Shown: positions 44,967 through 56,527 of the stretch, piece by piece
Position numbering within the stretch: position 1 is the first letter of the stretch
Layout of the letters: every line of letters begins with the position of its first letter
From: Cichorium intybus
Lineage: Eukaryota > Streptophyta > Magnoliopsida > Asterales > Asteraceae
Direction of reading: 5' to 3'
Assembly: GCA_023525715.1 (NCBI GenBank)
Contig: CM042013.1
Location: forward strand, 79,111,494 to 79,175,493
Length of the DNA: 64,000 nt
Position numbers and translations under genes: made by a program
The notes under the pieces: generated by a model
Told to the model about the DNA's origin: nothing
The model's input: only the letters and a program-made list of their open reading frames with translations
Databases searched by the model: none

Positions 44967-46337
44967 TGTTGAAAATACGATGATCGTTCTCCACGAGTAA
45001 GGGTTTTTAAGCCGGTTACTGTGTGACAGATATGTATTTTGTCTATAATATGCGGAAATAAAAAGAGTTGCGGAATAAAATATAAAACGGTAAATCTAAA
45101 CTAGACAGTATTTAAATAGACAGAAAGCGGTAAATAAAGTAAATGTTAGAAGTTAGAGGTTAGATGTAATAAACGCCATTATCACGATAAAGTGTTTTTA
45201 CAATAAATAAAAAGGTTAGAAGTTAGAAGTTAGAAGTTAGATGTCTCGGTTAAATACAGTCCACATATGTTTTCGTTTTCAAGGTTCAATTCGGATGTAT
45301 TGGATATTTGGTACAGTTGATTTATAACAGTTTAAATAAATCAATAACGACACAGGTAATTTCAAAAGAACTTATCGATAGCTGAGGAAGATGGTGTTTT
45401 CTTTGAAGCGTCGATTCTTGTTCTTTATGGTAGGATGAGGTTTGGTAGTTTTTGGTGTTTGGTGAAATGGGTTTTTGGTGTCGGTTTAATTGAGATGCAT
45501 GGGGTTTTTGTGGTTTAGTTTTCGTGGTGCATGTATTTGGTAGAGGGTGTGTAGGTTTTGTGGTTTGGTATTCGGGTTGAGGTTGTTTAGAGGTTTGAAG
45601 TTTGGTGTCGGGTAGAGGTTTTGTTTGGTGTCGGGTAGAGGTTTTGTATGGTGTTGGGTAGAGGTTTTGTTTGGTGTTGGATAGAGGTTTTGTTTGGTGT
45701 CGGGTAGAGTATGGGTGTAGCGGTTTTGTTTGGTGTTTGTTTGGACGTGGTTTTTCTTTGGTTCAAAAGAGTTTTCTTGAGAGTTTTGGCAGGTTTTTTG
45801 CTCTTTGGACGTAGGATAATATTGGTGCTTGAATGGGTATATTGTGGTATAATTATTTTCTGCACCAGAATGGCAAGAGATTTGCTTCTTATTTATACTG
45901 CTGAACTACAGGCATCGCGTCGCGACCAGGCATGGCGTCGCGTCGCGAAGGTGCGGCTGTCGAGTGCTTTTGGTCGGCCACTGGTTAGTGCGTTGGGTTG
46001 GTAGTCTCGCGATTAGAAAGTTGGTGGTGTCGCGTTGGAGGTCTTCGCGTCGCGACCATCTCCTTCGTCGCGTCGCGATTGCTGAAGGATTTTGGTCTTC
46101 TGTCTTGCTTCTCTTCACGTCTCGACAAATGTGCTGTCGGGTCGCGATGGGGCTTCGCGTCGCGACCGTGCCTTCCGTCGCGTCGCGATTGCTGAAGCAA
46201 TCTGGATTTCTGTGTTTTGTTTTTCTTCACGTTCAATCTTGAATCCATGCAACCTGAAATACTGATAATATTTGTTAGAAAACATTTCGACTTATTTCAG
46301 TGATGGTCACATAAAAACATAAAAACATTATTCAACA
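44967..46337 (-). repeat. 3' LTR of D
   Basis: Same organisation as the C LTR: CGCGACGCGA-type words upstream of TATAAATAAG (minus strand, near 45890) and a GTTAGAA heptamer run near 45213-45240. Confidence 0.97.
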
Positions 46338-46350
46338 ATTTCCCCCTATG
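46338..46350 (-). promoter_or_regulatory. Polypurine tract of D
   Basis: The minus strand reads CATAGGGGGAAAT against the 3' LTR, identical in core to the PPT of C. Confidence 0.92.
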
Positions 46351-47674
46351 TGATCATTAATGAAATGAGGAGAAAAATGTTTGATTGAAAATTCTTGAAA
46401 TTTGGATAAGACATTTATAAAACCATATCACTTGTTTTGAAAAAGTGTGACTAGATTTTACTTATGTTTTGAAAAATGTTTGTCAAGAATATTTGTTTCT
46501 GAATCAAGGTTTCATGTTCAATTATCAAAAGGTTTTTGTATATGTACTTTCATAATATTCCTTAAGATTTTATAACATTTATAAAGACGACAAGTGATCT
46601 TAATAGGTCGATTCAGATGAACTCTCAAAGGTATAGCTCACACTTGACTGAGGTGTTTTGGTTGTTCTGGATGCAGAACTGGTGTATAATCACTAAAGAT
46701 GAGTGATATCTCTCAGTTTGAAGGTGTTGACTTATGCTTAATGTGGATTTATAACTATATACTTTAGTCACTTGGTCTTCATATTAGATAATCAATCACA
46801 TAAGACTGGTTTCGGCATTACCCAGAGGGTTTCTTCATTCATGCCATTGATGTTCACTCTCTCTCTCTGTCGGGAAATACATGTAGAGGGGTTTAGAAAT
46901 ATTCATAGTGCAATTTGCAACTAAGAACATTCAATTATGAAGGCTACAGTGTCCCGGTAAATCTTCGGTTTTAACAGTTATATTTGATAAAGCATTTGAG
47001 AAACTGTTGTTTGGAAAATTTTGAGAGATGTCTGTCTTGATGGATTGTTGTTTGTAAATCTTCCTTTTCTTTGGTGAAGTGTTCACCTTTGTTTTATCTT
47101 TTCTTGATTTTTGCGAATACCTTTTGTGTAAAAGATATCTGATGTGGTTACCAGTTGTGATTTGTTGACATCATTTGTTGGATATGACTTTGCGTTTCTT
47201 CGATTGTCAGATTCGTTATGCCAGATGATGAAGCTTTTCTTTGAAGTGGTTTGATTGAGGATAGGGATAGGTGATATAATAGACAGTTTGTCTAATATAT
47301 AAGAAAATGATTGTATCGTCCCTGGTCATCTTGATATCTAAGCAAAAATGAGACTAGCATCACGGTATAAGAGTATAAATCCTATAAGTCATAATGAAAA
47401 CACCTTTGCTCACAGAAATGAATTTCACTTAGCAGTTAAAGACGAGGCACAAATTCTCACATGGGTTTGGTTTTCATCTGAATCTCCTAATCTTATGTCC
47501 CTTAATTGATAAAATCGTTATATTTGAAATAAATTCAAAGGGAATAGGAGAATGTACATAACGAAAATTTTGAGATTTGAACCTTCACTTTAATTTAAGA
47601 ATCAATATGACAGAGAACATTCATCGAGCATAAGTATCTGAAAATTTAGTCAAGAAGATGTTAATCACATGGTT
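46351..47674 (-). mobile_element. 3' noncoding region of D
   Basis: Collinear with 51480-52927 of C in opposite orientation; for example the stretch around 46890-46960 matches 52310-52390. No open frame of note. Confidence 0.8.
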
Positions 47675-48034
47675 TTATAAGGACTTTAAAAGATAAAACT
47701 TTATCCTAATTTTTTTTTGTGATTTTTGATTATGTGGATGTTTTTGGAAAATTTTGGTTTGGGGGTGAGAATGGGGTAACGAGAGTTCCCCCATAAATGA
47801 TGCATTGGGATCTTTTGGACAGGTGGATTGGGGTGTTTTAGGAGGGTTTTGGTTTTGGTGGTTCCCCCTCGATTGGATCCGCATCATTTTGGTTTGATTG
47901 TGAAGTTTCTGCATCGGAGGTAGTGTGGGTTTGAAGTCTTGTAGAAGGCTATGGTTTGTTGTCATATGCTTGGAACGGCCACTATCGATATACCATGTAT
48001 CATCCTTGGGCTCTCCAGCACAAAGTACCTGCAA
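47675..48034 (-). pseudogene. pol remnant of D (protease start fused to linker)
   Basis: After the gag TAA the frame reads GEPKDDTWYIDSGRSKHM, so the catalytic Asp is kept but the Cys after D-S-G is Arg. It then jumps from FKPT into the region after integrase (compare C at about 43550), out of the original frame. Near 47735 it jumps again into the 3' noncoding region. Confidence 0.8.
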
Positions 48035-49282
48035 TTAGACAGAAAGTTTAGGTACCCAAACCATGGTGGGTCCTGATTTGTTAATGGTTTTCGGTGATTT
48101 GAAATCATTATGGTTTCTGTTAATTGGACGAAGTGGTTGAGGCTTGATTTGACTTATCAGATTTTCCCAATTTAAGATTTGTTTTTGAAAGCCTGTCCTT
48201 TGGAAAGATTTCTGATTGTTTGAAAGGTATCCTTTATGTAATGACTTGTCTGATAACCTTTCTTTGTTTTTGGGATGAGGATGGTTTTGAAAATATTTTT
48301 GTTTTTGTGGCAAGGAGGCTGGATTCAAAGGTTTCTTTTGGGTTTGTTTTAAAACTTTGGGCTTGCCTTGTTCCTTTTGAAGAGCAATTGGTTTAGAGGT
48401 ACTGCCTTTCTTGTAAAAGGAGTTTGTTTTATTCAAAAAGTCTTTAAGTTTGGAGTTTTGGTTGGTAATTTGGAATTGGTGGGTTGAAGACCTATTAGTG
48501 AAAAATCTTTTGGAAACAATGAAATCAGTATCATCTGGGTTACAGTTGATAACTGTTTCGTCGTCTGAATTTTCCTCATTAACAGATGTGGATGGATCTG
48601 TTAGAGTTGATTCAGAGTTTTCACTATTTGTCCTGGTTTCTTGTTTGGCTTGTTCGATTTCGAAGGATTCTCTTCCTAATCCAGGTCTGTAATTCGTATC
48701 GATTTTGCCAGATCCTAAGGATGTTGCTTTGATGAAAATATCATCACTTAGCTTTCTAGCAAGATTGATAGAATCCAGTTTTCCTTGAAATCTTTGATTC
48801 TCGGATTCAAGAAGTTTGATTTGTTTTGAAAAATCATCTAATTTCAGAATCAAACTAGAGTTTATGTCAGTTAAATCTTGAATTTTTAGTTTTAACTGAA
48901 GGACTTCTATTTCTAAGGCATCTTTTATTTCAGATGGAAAAACAGATTGATTTTTTATTTCCAAGTCATTTTTTTGTTTTAGAGCTTCATTTAATTGATC
49001 TAAGATGTGATTATATTCTTCTGATTTTCGTTCGACGTCTCTTTCAAGTTTGTCTCTAGTCTTTGTTGATTCTCCAAATCTGAGTTGCAAGGTTTGTAAT
49101 TCAGATTTGTAGATATCAGATTTGACTATTGTGTCATGATATAGTTTGAGATCAGCTTTCAAACTGTTCTCAATCTTAGTCATGTGGGACTCAAATGGTG
49201 TTCTTGAAAGACCGATTTCTGAGATCATAGACCATACCTGATCGATGACATACGGAGCTCTTGAGTAGGTTGTGGAAGACAT
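48035..49282 (-). CDS. gag: Truncated gag of D (coiled-coil half), open
   Basis: A clean 415-codon frame starts MSSTTYS, as in C, but continues directly with RAPYVIDQVWSMISEIGLSR, which in C lies ~450 residues further on. The capsid and CCHC knuckle are therefore deleted in frame. The retained part is a long coiled coil (KLERDVERKSEEYNHILDQL and onwards), an acidic patch and the basic tail ending GPTMVWVPKLSV. The frame stayed open after the deletion, which could mean the product is useful (for instance co-assembling with full gag) or simply that the element is young. Confidence 0.8.
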   Translation of the reverse strand: MSSTTYSRAPYVIDQVWSMISEIGLSRTPFESHMTKIENSLKADLKLYHDTIVKSDIYKSELQTLQLRFGESTKTRDKLERDVERKSEEYNHILDQLNEALKQKNDLEIKNQSVFPSEIKDALEIEVLQLKLKIQDLTDINSSLILKLDDFSKQIKLLESENQRFQGKLDSINLARKLSDDIFIKATSLGSGKIDTNYRPGLGRESFEIEQAKQETRTNSENSESTLTDPSTSVNEENSDDETVINCNPDDTDFIVSKRFFTNRSSTHQFQITNQNSKLKDFLNKTNSFYKKGSTSKPIALQKEQGKPKVLKQTQKKPLNPASLPQKQKYFQNHPHPKNKERLSDKSLHKGYLSNNQKSFQRTGFQKQILNWENLISQIKPQPLRPINRNHNDFKSPKTINKSGPTMVWVPKLSV

Positions 49283-49287
49283 TTTTG

Positions 49288-49327
<40 letters not shown>

Positions 49328-49479
49328 TTAAGATTTTAATTTTTTTTTAATATATTTTTTTTTTGAAAGGATTTTGAACAAGTGATATTAAAATGAAATT
49401 TTTAAAGAAAACTTATTGGTTGGTTATAAAAACGCTACACAAATAAAGTTTTCGACAAAAATTTCAGACTAAATCACAC

Positions 49480-49495
49480 AAGCTCTGATACCAAT
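49480..49495 (-). promoter_or_regulatory. Primer-binding site of D
   Basis: The minus strand reads ATTGGTATCAGAGCTT after the 5' LTR. Confidence 0.92.
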
Positions 49496-50867
49496 TGTTG
49501 AAAATACGATGATCGTTCTCCACGAGTAAGGGTTTTTAAGCCGGTTACTGTGTGACAGATATGTATTTTGTCTATAATATGCGGAAATAAAAAGAGTTGC
49601 GGAATAAAATATAAAACGGTAAATCTAAACTAGACAGTATTTAAATAGACAGAAAGCGGTAAATAAAGTAAATGTTAGAAGTTAGAGGTTAGATGTAATA
49701 AACGCCATTATCAACGATAAAGTGTTTTTACAATAAATAAAAAGGTTAGAAGTTAGAAGTTAGAAGTTAGATGTCTCGGTTAAATACAGTCCACATATGT
49801 TTTCGTTTTCAAGGTTCAATTCGGATGTATTGGATATTTGGTACAGTTGATTTATAACAGTTTAAATAAATCAATAACGACACAGGTAATTTCAAAAGAA
49901 CTTATCGATAGCTGAGGAAGATGATGTTTTCTTTGAAGCGTCGATTCTTGTTGTTTATGGTAGGATGAGGTTTGGTAGTTTTTGGTGTTTGGTGAAATGG
50001 GTTTTTGGTGTCGGTTTAATTGAGATGCATGGGGTTTTTGTGGTTTAGTTTTCGTGGTGCATGTATTTGGTAGAGGGTGTGTAGGTTTTGTGGTTTGGTA
50101 TTCGGGTTGAGGTTGTTTAGAGGTTTGAAGTTTGGTGTCGGGTAGAGGTTTTGTTTGGTGTCGGGTAGAGGTTTTGTATGGTGTTGGGTAGAGGTTTTGT
50201 TTGGTGTTGGATAGAGGTTTTGTTTGGTGTCGGGTAGAGTATGGGTGTAGCGGTTTTGTTTGGTGTTTGTTTGGACGTGGTTTTTCTTTGGTTCAAAAAA
50301 GTTTTCTTGAGAGTTTTGGCAGGTTTTTTGCTCTTTGGACGTAGGATAATATTGGTTCTTGAATGGGTATATTGTGGTATAATTATTTTCTGCACCAGAA
50401 TGGCAAGAGATTTGCTTCTTATTTATACTGCTGAACTATAGGCATCGCGTCGCGACCATGCATGGCGTCGCGTCGCGAAGGTGCGGCTGTCGAGTGCTTT
50501 TGGTCGGCCACTGGTTAGTGCGTTGGGTTGGTAGTCTCGCGATTAGAAAGTTGGTGGTGTCGCGTTGGAGGTCTTCGCGTCGCGACCATCTCATTCGTCG
50601 CGTCGCGATTGCTGAAGGATTTTGGTCTTCTGTCTTGCTTCTCTTCACGTCTCGACAAATGTGCTGTCGGGTCGCGATGGGGCTTCGCGTCGCGACCGTG
50701 CCTTCCGTCGCGTCGCGATTGCTGAAGCAATCTGGATTTCTGTGTTTTGTTTTTCTTCACGTTCAATCTTGAATCCATGCAACCTGAAATACTGATAATA
50801 TTTGTTAGAAAACATTTCGACTTATTTCAGTGATGGTCACATAAAAACATAAAAACATTATTCAACA
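49496..50867 (-). repeat. 5' LTR of D
   Basis: 1372 bp, over 99% like 44967-46337 by eye. AACTC follows at 50868-50872. Confidence 0.97.
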
Positions 50868-51393
50868 AACTCCATCTCTTGGCCTTTGGTATCCAGCTAA
50901 CTCTGATTTTCAGCTTAACGCCTTCACTGACTCCGACTATGGAGGATGCAGACTAGACAGGAAAAGCACATCTGGTTCTTGCCAATTTCTAGGAGGCAGA
51001 CTGGTAAGTTGGACTTCAAAGAAACAATCATGCGTGTCCACTTCAACCGCAGAAGCTGAATATGTAGCCGCCGCAAGCTGCTGTTCACAAGTCATGTGGA
51101 TGCAAACTCAATTACGTGACTATGGCTACAAAGTCTCACAAATTCCAATATTTTGTGACTCAACCAGCGCTATTGTCATTTCTCACAATCCCGTGCACCA
51201 TTCCATGACAAAGCACAACGACATTCGATATCATTTCCTCAAAGACAACATTCAAAAGGGTCATATCGAATTGCACTTCATCAACACCGAAGATCAAATT
51301 GCCGATGTCTTTACTAAGGCTCTAGACGAAACCAAGTTTCAATACTTCCTAGGCCGTCTAGGAATGTTGAATCCAGATAACATCCATCCCTAA
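50868..51393 (+). CDS. pol: pol of C, part 2 (RNase H)
   Basis: The frame resumes immediately after D (one AACTC copy counted once) with GLWYPANSDFQLNAF, DSDYGGCRLDRKSTSG, STAEAEYVAAASC, and ADVFTKALDETKF, and ends NIHP before TAA. The catalytic acidic residues of copia RNase H (D in DSDYGG, E in AEAEY, D in FCDSTSA) are present. Joined with part 1 the frame is uninterrupted, so D was the disabling event for pol. Confidence 0.92.
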
Positions 51394-52927
51394 TCTCTTA
51401 CTTTTTGTTTGTACAAAAGAGTGTTAACTTTCATTCAAATAACCAAAATTTTCCAAATACATTCAAATAATAACAATTTTCCAAAAACATCCACATAATC
51501 AAAAATCACAAAAAAATTAGAATAAAGTTTTATCTTTTAAAGTCCTTATAAAACCATGTGATTAACATCTTCTTGACTAAATTTTCAGATACTTATGCTC
51601 GATGAATGTACTCAGTCATATTGATTCTTAATTTAAAGTGAAGGTTCAAATCTCAAAATTTTCGTTATGAACATTCTCCTATTCCCTTTGAATTTATTTC
51701 AATTATAACGATTTTATCTATTAAGGGACATAAGATCAGGAGATTCAGATGAAAACCAAACCCATGTGAGAATTTGTGCCTCGTCTTCAAACTGCTAAGT
51801 GAAATTCATTTCTGTGAGCAAAGGTGTTTTCATTATGACTTATAGGATTTATACTCTTATACCGTGATGCTAGTCTCATTTTTGCTTAGATATCAAAATG
51901 ACCAGGGACGATACAATCATTTTCTTATATATTAGACAAACTGTCTTTTATATCACCTATCCCTATCCTCAATCAAGCCACATCAAGAAAAGATTTATCA
52001 TCTTGCATAGCAAGTCTGACAATTGAAGAAACAACAAAGTCGTATCCAAGAAAATCAGAAGAAAACTCAAAATCTCAAAACGCAAAGTCATATCCAACAA
52101 ATGATGTCAACAAATCACAACTGGTAACCACATCAGATATCTTTTACACAAAAGGTATTCGCGAAAATCAAGAAAAGATAAAACAAAGGTGAACACTTCA
52201 CCAAAGAAAAGGAAGATTTACAACAACAATCCATCAAGACAGACATCTCTCAAAATTTTCCAAAAAAACAGATTCTCAAATGCTTTATCAAATATAGCTG
52301 TTAAAACCAAAGATTTACCGGGATACTGTAGCCTTCATAATTGAATATTCTTAGTTGCAAACTGCACTATGAATATTTCTAAACCCCTCTACATGTATTT
52401 CCCGACGGAGAGAGAGTGAACATTAATGGCATGAATGAAGAAACCCTCAGAGTAATGCCGAAACCAGTCTTATGTGATTGATTATCTAATATGAAGACCA
52501 AGTGACAAAAGTATATAGGTATAAATCCATATTAAGCATAAGTCAACACCTTCAAACTGAGAGATATCACTCATCTTTAGTGATTATACACCAGTTCTGC
52601 ACCCAGAACAACCAAAACACCTCAGTCAAGTGTGAGCTATACCTATGAGAGTTCATCTGAATCGACCTATTAAGATCACTTGTCGTCTTTATAAATGTTA
52701 TAAAATCTTAAGGAATATTATGAAAGTACATATACAAAAACCTTTTGATAATTGAACCTGAAACCTTGATTCAGAAACATATATTCTTGACAAACATTTT
52801 TCAAAACATAAGTAAAATCTAGTCACACTTTTTCAAAACAAGTGATATGGTTTTATAAATGTTTTATCCAAATTTCAAGAATTCTCAATCTTACCTTTTA
52901 ATCTGTTCTTATTTCAGTAATGATCAC
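51394..52927 (+). mobile_element. Long 3' noncoding region of C
   Basis: About 1.5 kb without an open frame of note. Most of it has a collinear, highly similar counterpart in D (46351-47680, opposite orientation), although D lost almost all of pol. It lacks the env-like ORF3 seen in H. Confidence 0.8.
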
Positions 52928-52939
52928 ATAGGGGGAAAT
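52928..52939 (+). promoter_or_regulatory. Polypurine tract of C
   Basis: ATAGGGGGAAAT directly precedes the 3' LTR. Confidence 0.92.
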
Positions 52940-54282
52940 TGTTGAAAAATATATTTTTGTATGTGACCATCATTGAAATAAGATGAACTGTTTTTATCTA
53001 ACAAATATTATCAGTTTATTTCAGGTTGCGTGAATTCGAGATCAAAAACAAGAATGAATCTAGACCCGAGAAACTTTGAGAAAACAACCAAACCTGAGGA
53101 AGTGATGCTACGGACCAAAGAGCAAAATACAAAAATGTCACCCTGCTACAGCAATCACGACGCGACGGCACTCCTGGTCGCGACGCGAAGCCTTCAACGC
53201 AAGACAGAAGCCATGGTCGCGACGTGAAGAAAAACAAAACACAGAAGTCCAGATTGCTACAGCAATCGCGACGCGACGGCACTCCTGGTCGCGACGCGAA
53301 GCCCTCAACGCGACACCACCAACCTTTCAACCGCGAGACTACCAACACAACGCACTAACCAGTGGCCGACCAAAAGCAACACGACATACGCACCCTCGCG
53401 ACGCGACGGAAGGCCTGGTCGCGACGCGAAGGCTGTTTCTCAGCAACTATAAATAAGAAGCTCACCTCTTGCCATTTTTACAACACACATAACCATACTC
53501 ATACACTCTCAAAGAACACCACGACCAGACATCTCAAGACAGTCAAATTTCTGAATTTGGCAACAAGAATCAAACCATATAACCGCAAGAAACAACAACC
53601 TCCACCCGACACCAAAACTTCAAACCTCTAAACAACCTCTACCCGACACCAAACAAAACCTCCACCCGACACTAAACCCATACAGCACTAATACAACTAC
53701 AATACACACACACAAGCAAACCCACGTCCAAACCAACACAAAACCGAAGAAATACCATTTCTGCAAGAAAACCCGAGCAAAGAACAAGAAACAAAGCTTC
53801 AAAGAAAATCACCTTATTCATCTGCTATCGATAAGTTCTTTTGAAATTATCTGTGTTATTATTGATTTATTCAAACTTTTATAAATCAACTGTACCAAAT
53901 ATCCAAGACATAAAAATCGAACCGTGACAACGAAAACATATGTGGACTGTATCTAACCGAGACATCTAACTTCTAACTTCTAACTTCTAACCTTTTTTAT
54001 TTATTGTAAAAAACACTTTATCGTTGATAATGGCGTTTATTACATCTAACCTCTAACTTCTAACATTTACTTTATTTACCGCTTTCTGTCCATTTAAATA
54101 CTGTGTAGATTAAATTTACCGCTTTATTTTATTTATTTACAGTTTTCAGTAACTTAGTTTTAGTTTATATTTATTCCGCAACTCTTATTTATTCCGCATA
54201 TTATAGCTAAAATACATATCTGTCACACAGTAAACGGCTTAAAAACTCTTATTCGTGGAGATCGATTATCGTATTTTCAACA
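52940..54282 (+). repeat. 3' LTR of C
   Basis: 1343 bp, about 99% like 37643-38983. GAAAC follows. Confidence 0.97.
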
Positions 54283-55720
54283 GAAACAGTGAACCTTAGA
54301 TCATCTAATTCTTTATCATAACTGGAAGAGCAGATATTCAAAGATTTAAGGATAGAACGTACCTTATTTACGACAGCTTCACATTCTTCAACCTGTTCCG
54401 AACAGGTTTCGCAGCAAAACAACTTGCTGACGTCTGGCACCCATTAGTGGAGTACCCCCTGAATTTGGAGCTGTCACCCTTCACCATAAGACATCGATCG
54501 TGCGTTGGCTTCCTTACCTCATCATCATCAAAATACGTCGACCAGACTTCAACGGAACCATACTCAATGTCCTCTTGCACCACAAAAGCTGACTTGACAG
54601 TAAAAGCATCATCTTTCTTTAAGTCTGCGATCTTCTTAGCATAGTATGCTTCATCCTTCACTTGCTCCTTCTTCTCTAGCTTCTTTCGAAGCAAGCAGTC
54701 TTTTACAAAGTGGTTCTTGCCTTTGCAATAGTGGTAGACATAACCAGAGTCACCTACTAGCTTCTTCTCATCTTCAGACTTTGGCTTCCTCTAAGCTTCG
54801 TCTTTGGGTTTTTCGGAACGGACACTTCCCTGTTGGCTTCTATTCTTGAACTTAGAGAAGTTTTTCTTGAAGAATTTCTTAGGATTCGACACCATGAGAG
54901 CTTTATCCTCCATTGTCAATTATTCATCGGAAATGTCAGACTCTGAATCATCATCATTTGCTTTCTTCCCCTTCGCAACGAGAGCAAGTGAACCCAGGCT
55001 GGCAGTCGTTTTTATTTCGGAGGTAATCTCTTTCTCATGAGATTTGAGAATTCCCATAACTTTCGCCAAAGTGTAATTTTTGAACTGCTCGTGTGCCTTT
55101 ATTGTTGAAACAATAGACTTCCATTCGGATCAAAGACTATTCAAGAATGTGACCTTCTGCTCAATAACCGTTCTCGCAATTGTTTACTTTAACAGCCTGC
55201 TAAGAAGATGATTGTAATGGTTAAAAACTTGAGTCAAGGTTTCGTCTGGAGCTTGTTCAAAAGAACTGAAATCGGAAAGAAGAGTGGTTTGAACGGAATG
55301 CTCAAGATCGGCATCTCCAGAGTATAATTCATGTAGTCTATCCCATATTTCCTTAGCAGTTTCACATGAACTGACCAATCGAAGTGTATCCGATTGAAGA
55401 GCGAATCGGATAATTATGAATGCTTTTATGTTGCACATCAGTTTATCCTTTTCGTCTTGAGGAATGTTTGCATGTGCGACGAGAAGGTCGTTGTATTCTT
55501 TCAAGGTTTTGATAACCCTCCTTGTACCTGTGTGAGCGAATGTTTCAACTGTAATAGCCTGCCAGATTGTTGAACCATGTTCTTCAATACAAAGAACATA
55601 GTCTTCCAAGTGCAGTTCCCAGACCTCATAGTCATTAGTGAATAAGATTGGGATCCTTGTGGTAGATCCAATGCTGCTGGACAAGTTGAATGATTGAGAG
55701 TGTGGATCGTCATGAGCCAT
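54283..55720 (-). pseudogene. gag: H gag, N-terminal part (capsid and knuckle)
   Basis: ATG at 55720 opens MAHDDPHSQSFNLSSSIGST, followed by a copia gag capsid (YEVWELHLEDYV, AKEIWDRLHELYSG, LLSDFSSFEQAPDE). A zinc knuckle near 54720-54755 reads YHYCKGKNHFVKDC, with the first Cys changed to Tyr. A stop at 55184 and several further stops, plus a frameshift near 54450, break it. The downstream Cys-rich coiled coil (LFCCETCSEQVEECEAVV) runs into C at 54287. Confidence 0.8.
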
Positions 55721-55895
55721 GTGATCTTGTTAAAGATATGAATCAGATGTGTAAATAAGAATCGAGTTTAAAGTTTAAACAATCGATCAAAGTCTGATGC
55801 CTAGAATCGATCAAAACGATTGAGGCGATCAAAACAGATCCGTAAACAAAAGCTTATAAACTCAACAGAAGAGATATGTATGAATTACACAATCT

Positions 55896-55912
55896 CCTGC
55901 TCTGATACCAAT
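55896..55912 (-). promoter_or_regulatory. Primer-binding site of H
   Basis: The minus strand reads ATTGGTATCAGAGCAGG next to the 5' LTR, complementary to initiator methionine tRNA. Confidence 0.92.
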
Positions 55913-56213
55913 TGTTAGAACAATGAAAAGGATCTAGATTCAAAGATGTGGAAAGTAAACGATTAACAAGAACACAACGCGAAGAACTGATGTCAAATGA
56001 TTCAATTAAGCAACTCAAGAACAATTCAGAGAGAACTATTATGTATGAGTGCCGTGAATTTGAATTACAAAAAGTTAACCCTAATTAGGGTACGTGCATG
56101 CCTTATATAATAAAACTAATTATAGAATGGATAGGCCCACCCATAAATGTACGCTAAATAAAAGGCTTAATTAACGTATGCGCAATTGACTCAACTTAAT
56201 TTATTATTCAACA
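55913..56213 (-). repeat. 5' LTR of H
   Basis: 301 bp, intact TGTTGAAT...TTCTAACA ends, paired with 11993-12294. GGAAC follows at 56214-56218. Confidence 0.93.
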
Positions 56214-56218
56214 GGAAC

Positions 56219-56527
56219 CCAGTCCATTTTGAAACTAGGTTGACCATTATCATCAACACACTTTACTCTTTCCCATGACATCTCATGTTTATCAGATAAG
56301 AATGAAGAATTAGTAGGACAATTTGATGAACAACCACTATCAACAAACCAAGGTCTGATGATATTCGTCCATAGTTGCCCTTGCACAACCCGCAGGATTA
56401 GTTGGTTTTAGGAACCCAGTCCATTTTGAAACTGGGTTTACCATTATCATCAACAAACTTTGTTCTTTCCCATGACATATCCTGTTTATCAGATAAGAAT
56501 GTAGAATTAGCAGGACAATTTGATGAA
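56219..56527 (-). repeat. ~195-bp tandem duplication at the E gag-pol junction
   Basis: The block covering the last gag codons, the stop and the protease start exists twice. One copy is 56330-56527. The other is split by H into 11909-11992 and 56219-56329. At the junction the protease motif VDSGCS is fused to gag residues SNCPTNSSFLSD. The copies differ at about ten sites, so the duplication predates H. Confidence 0.75.

Larger units (their letters stand above)
44967..50867 (-). mobile_element. Internally deleted Sirevirus D, inserted in C
   Basis: LTRs of 1371 and 1372 bp (TGTTGAATAATG...GTATTTTCAACA in element orientation) are flanked by AACTC (44962-44966 and 50868-50872). The PBS and PPT are intact. 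Relative to C, D lacks three blocks: the gag capsid and first knuckle, protease middle through integrase, and the rest of pol. It keeps the gag coiled-coil half, the protease start and the long 3' noncoding region. The two LTRs differ at about eight sites, making D the youngest insertion here. It needs proteins from an autonomous relative. Confidence 0.95.
37643..54282 (+). mobile_element. Sirevirus C (Ty1/copia), host of D
   Basis: LTRs of 1341 and 1343 bp (TGTTGAAAAATATA...GTATTTTCAACA) are flanked by GAAAC (37638-37642 and 54283-54287). Without D, C is about 10.7 kb. It has a met-tRNA PBS, gag, single TAA, full-length pol, 1.5 kb of 3' noncoding sequence and a PPT. About 13 differences separate the LTRs by eye, roughly 99% identity. 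Pol is open from end to end except for D; gag has one stop and one frameshift. It is the closest to an autonomous element in the window. Confidence 0.95.
11993..56213 (-). mobile_element. Sirevirus H (Ty1/copia), host of A, B and C
   Basis: Two ~301-bp LTRs (TGTTGAAT...TTCTAACA in element orientation) bound 44.2 kb and are flanked by GGAAC on both sides. Removing A, B and C with one TSD each leaves about 12.7 kb. In order this holds: 5' LTR, PBS, gag, single TAA, pol, an antisense Agenet-type gene, spacer, ORF3, PPT and 3' LTR. The LTR pair shows about 15 differences, the highest in this nest. The copy is non-functional: gag and ORF3 have stops, pol has frameshifts, and the RT-RNase H junction is deleted. 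Confidence 0.9.

Noticed and set aside
45587..45865. Repeated Thr/Pro-rich ORF (also at 50117-50395)
   Set aside because: It lies wholly within the two D LTRs and reflects a short GGTGTCGGGTAGAGG-type repeat; the duplication is the LTR pair, not two genes.
45906..46248. Arg-rich overlapping ORFs on both strands (also in the C LTRs)
   Set aside because: They come from the GC-rich CGCGACGCG words in LTR promoters, which are open in several frames at once.
49290..49322. Long T run as a poly(A) tail of a LINE or processed gene
   Set aside because: On the minus strand it is the A-rich leader just before the D gag ATG; C has a shorter version at the same position.
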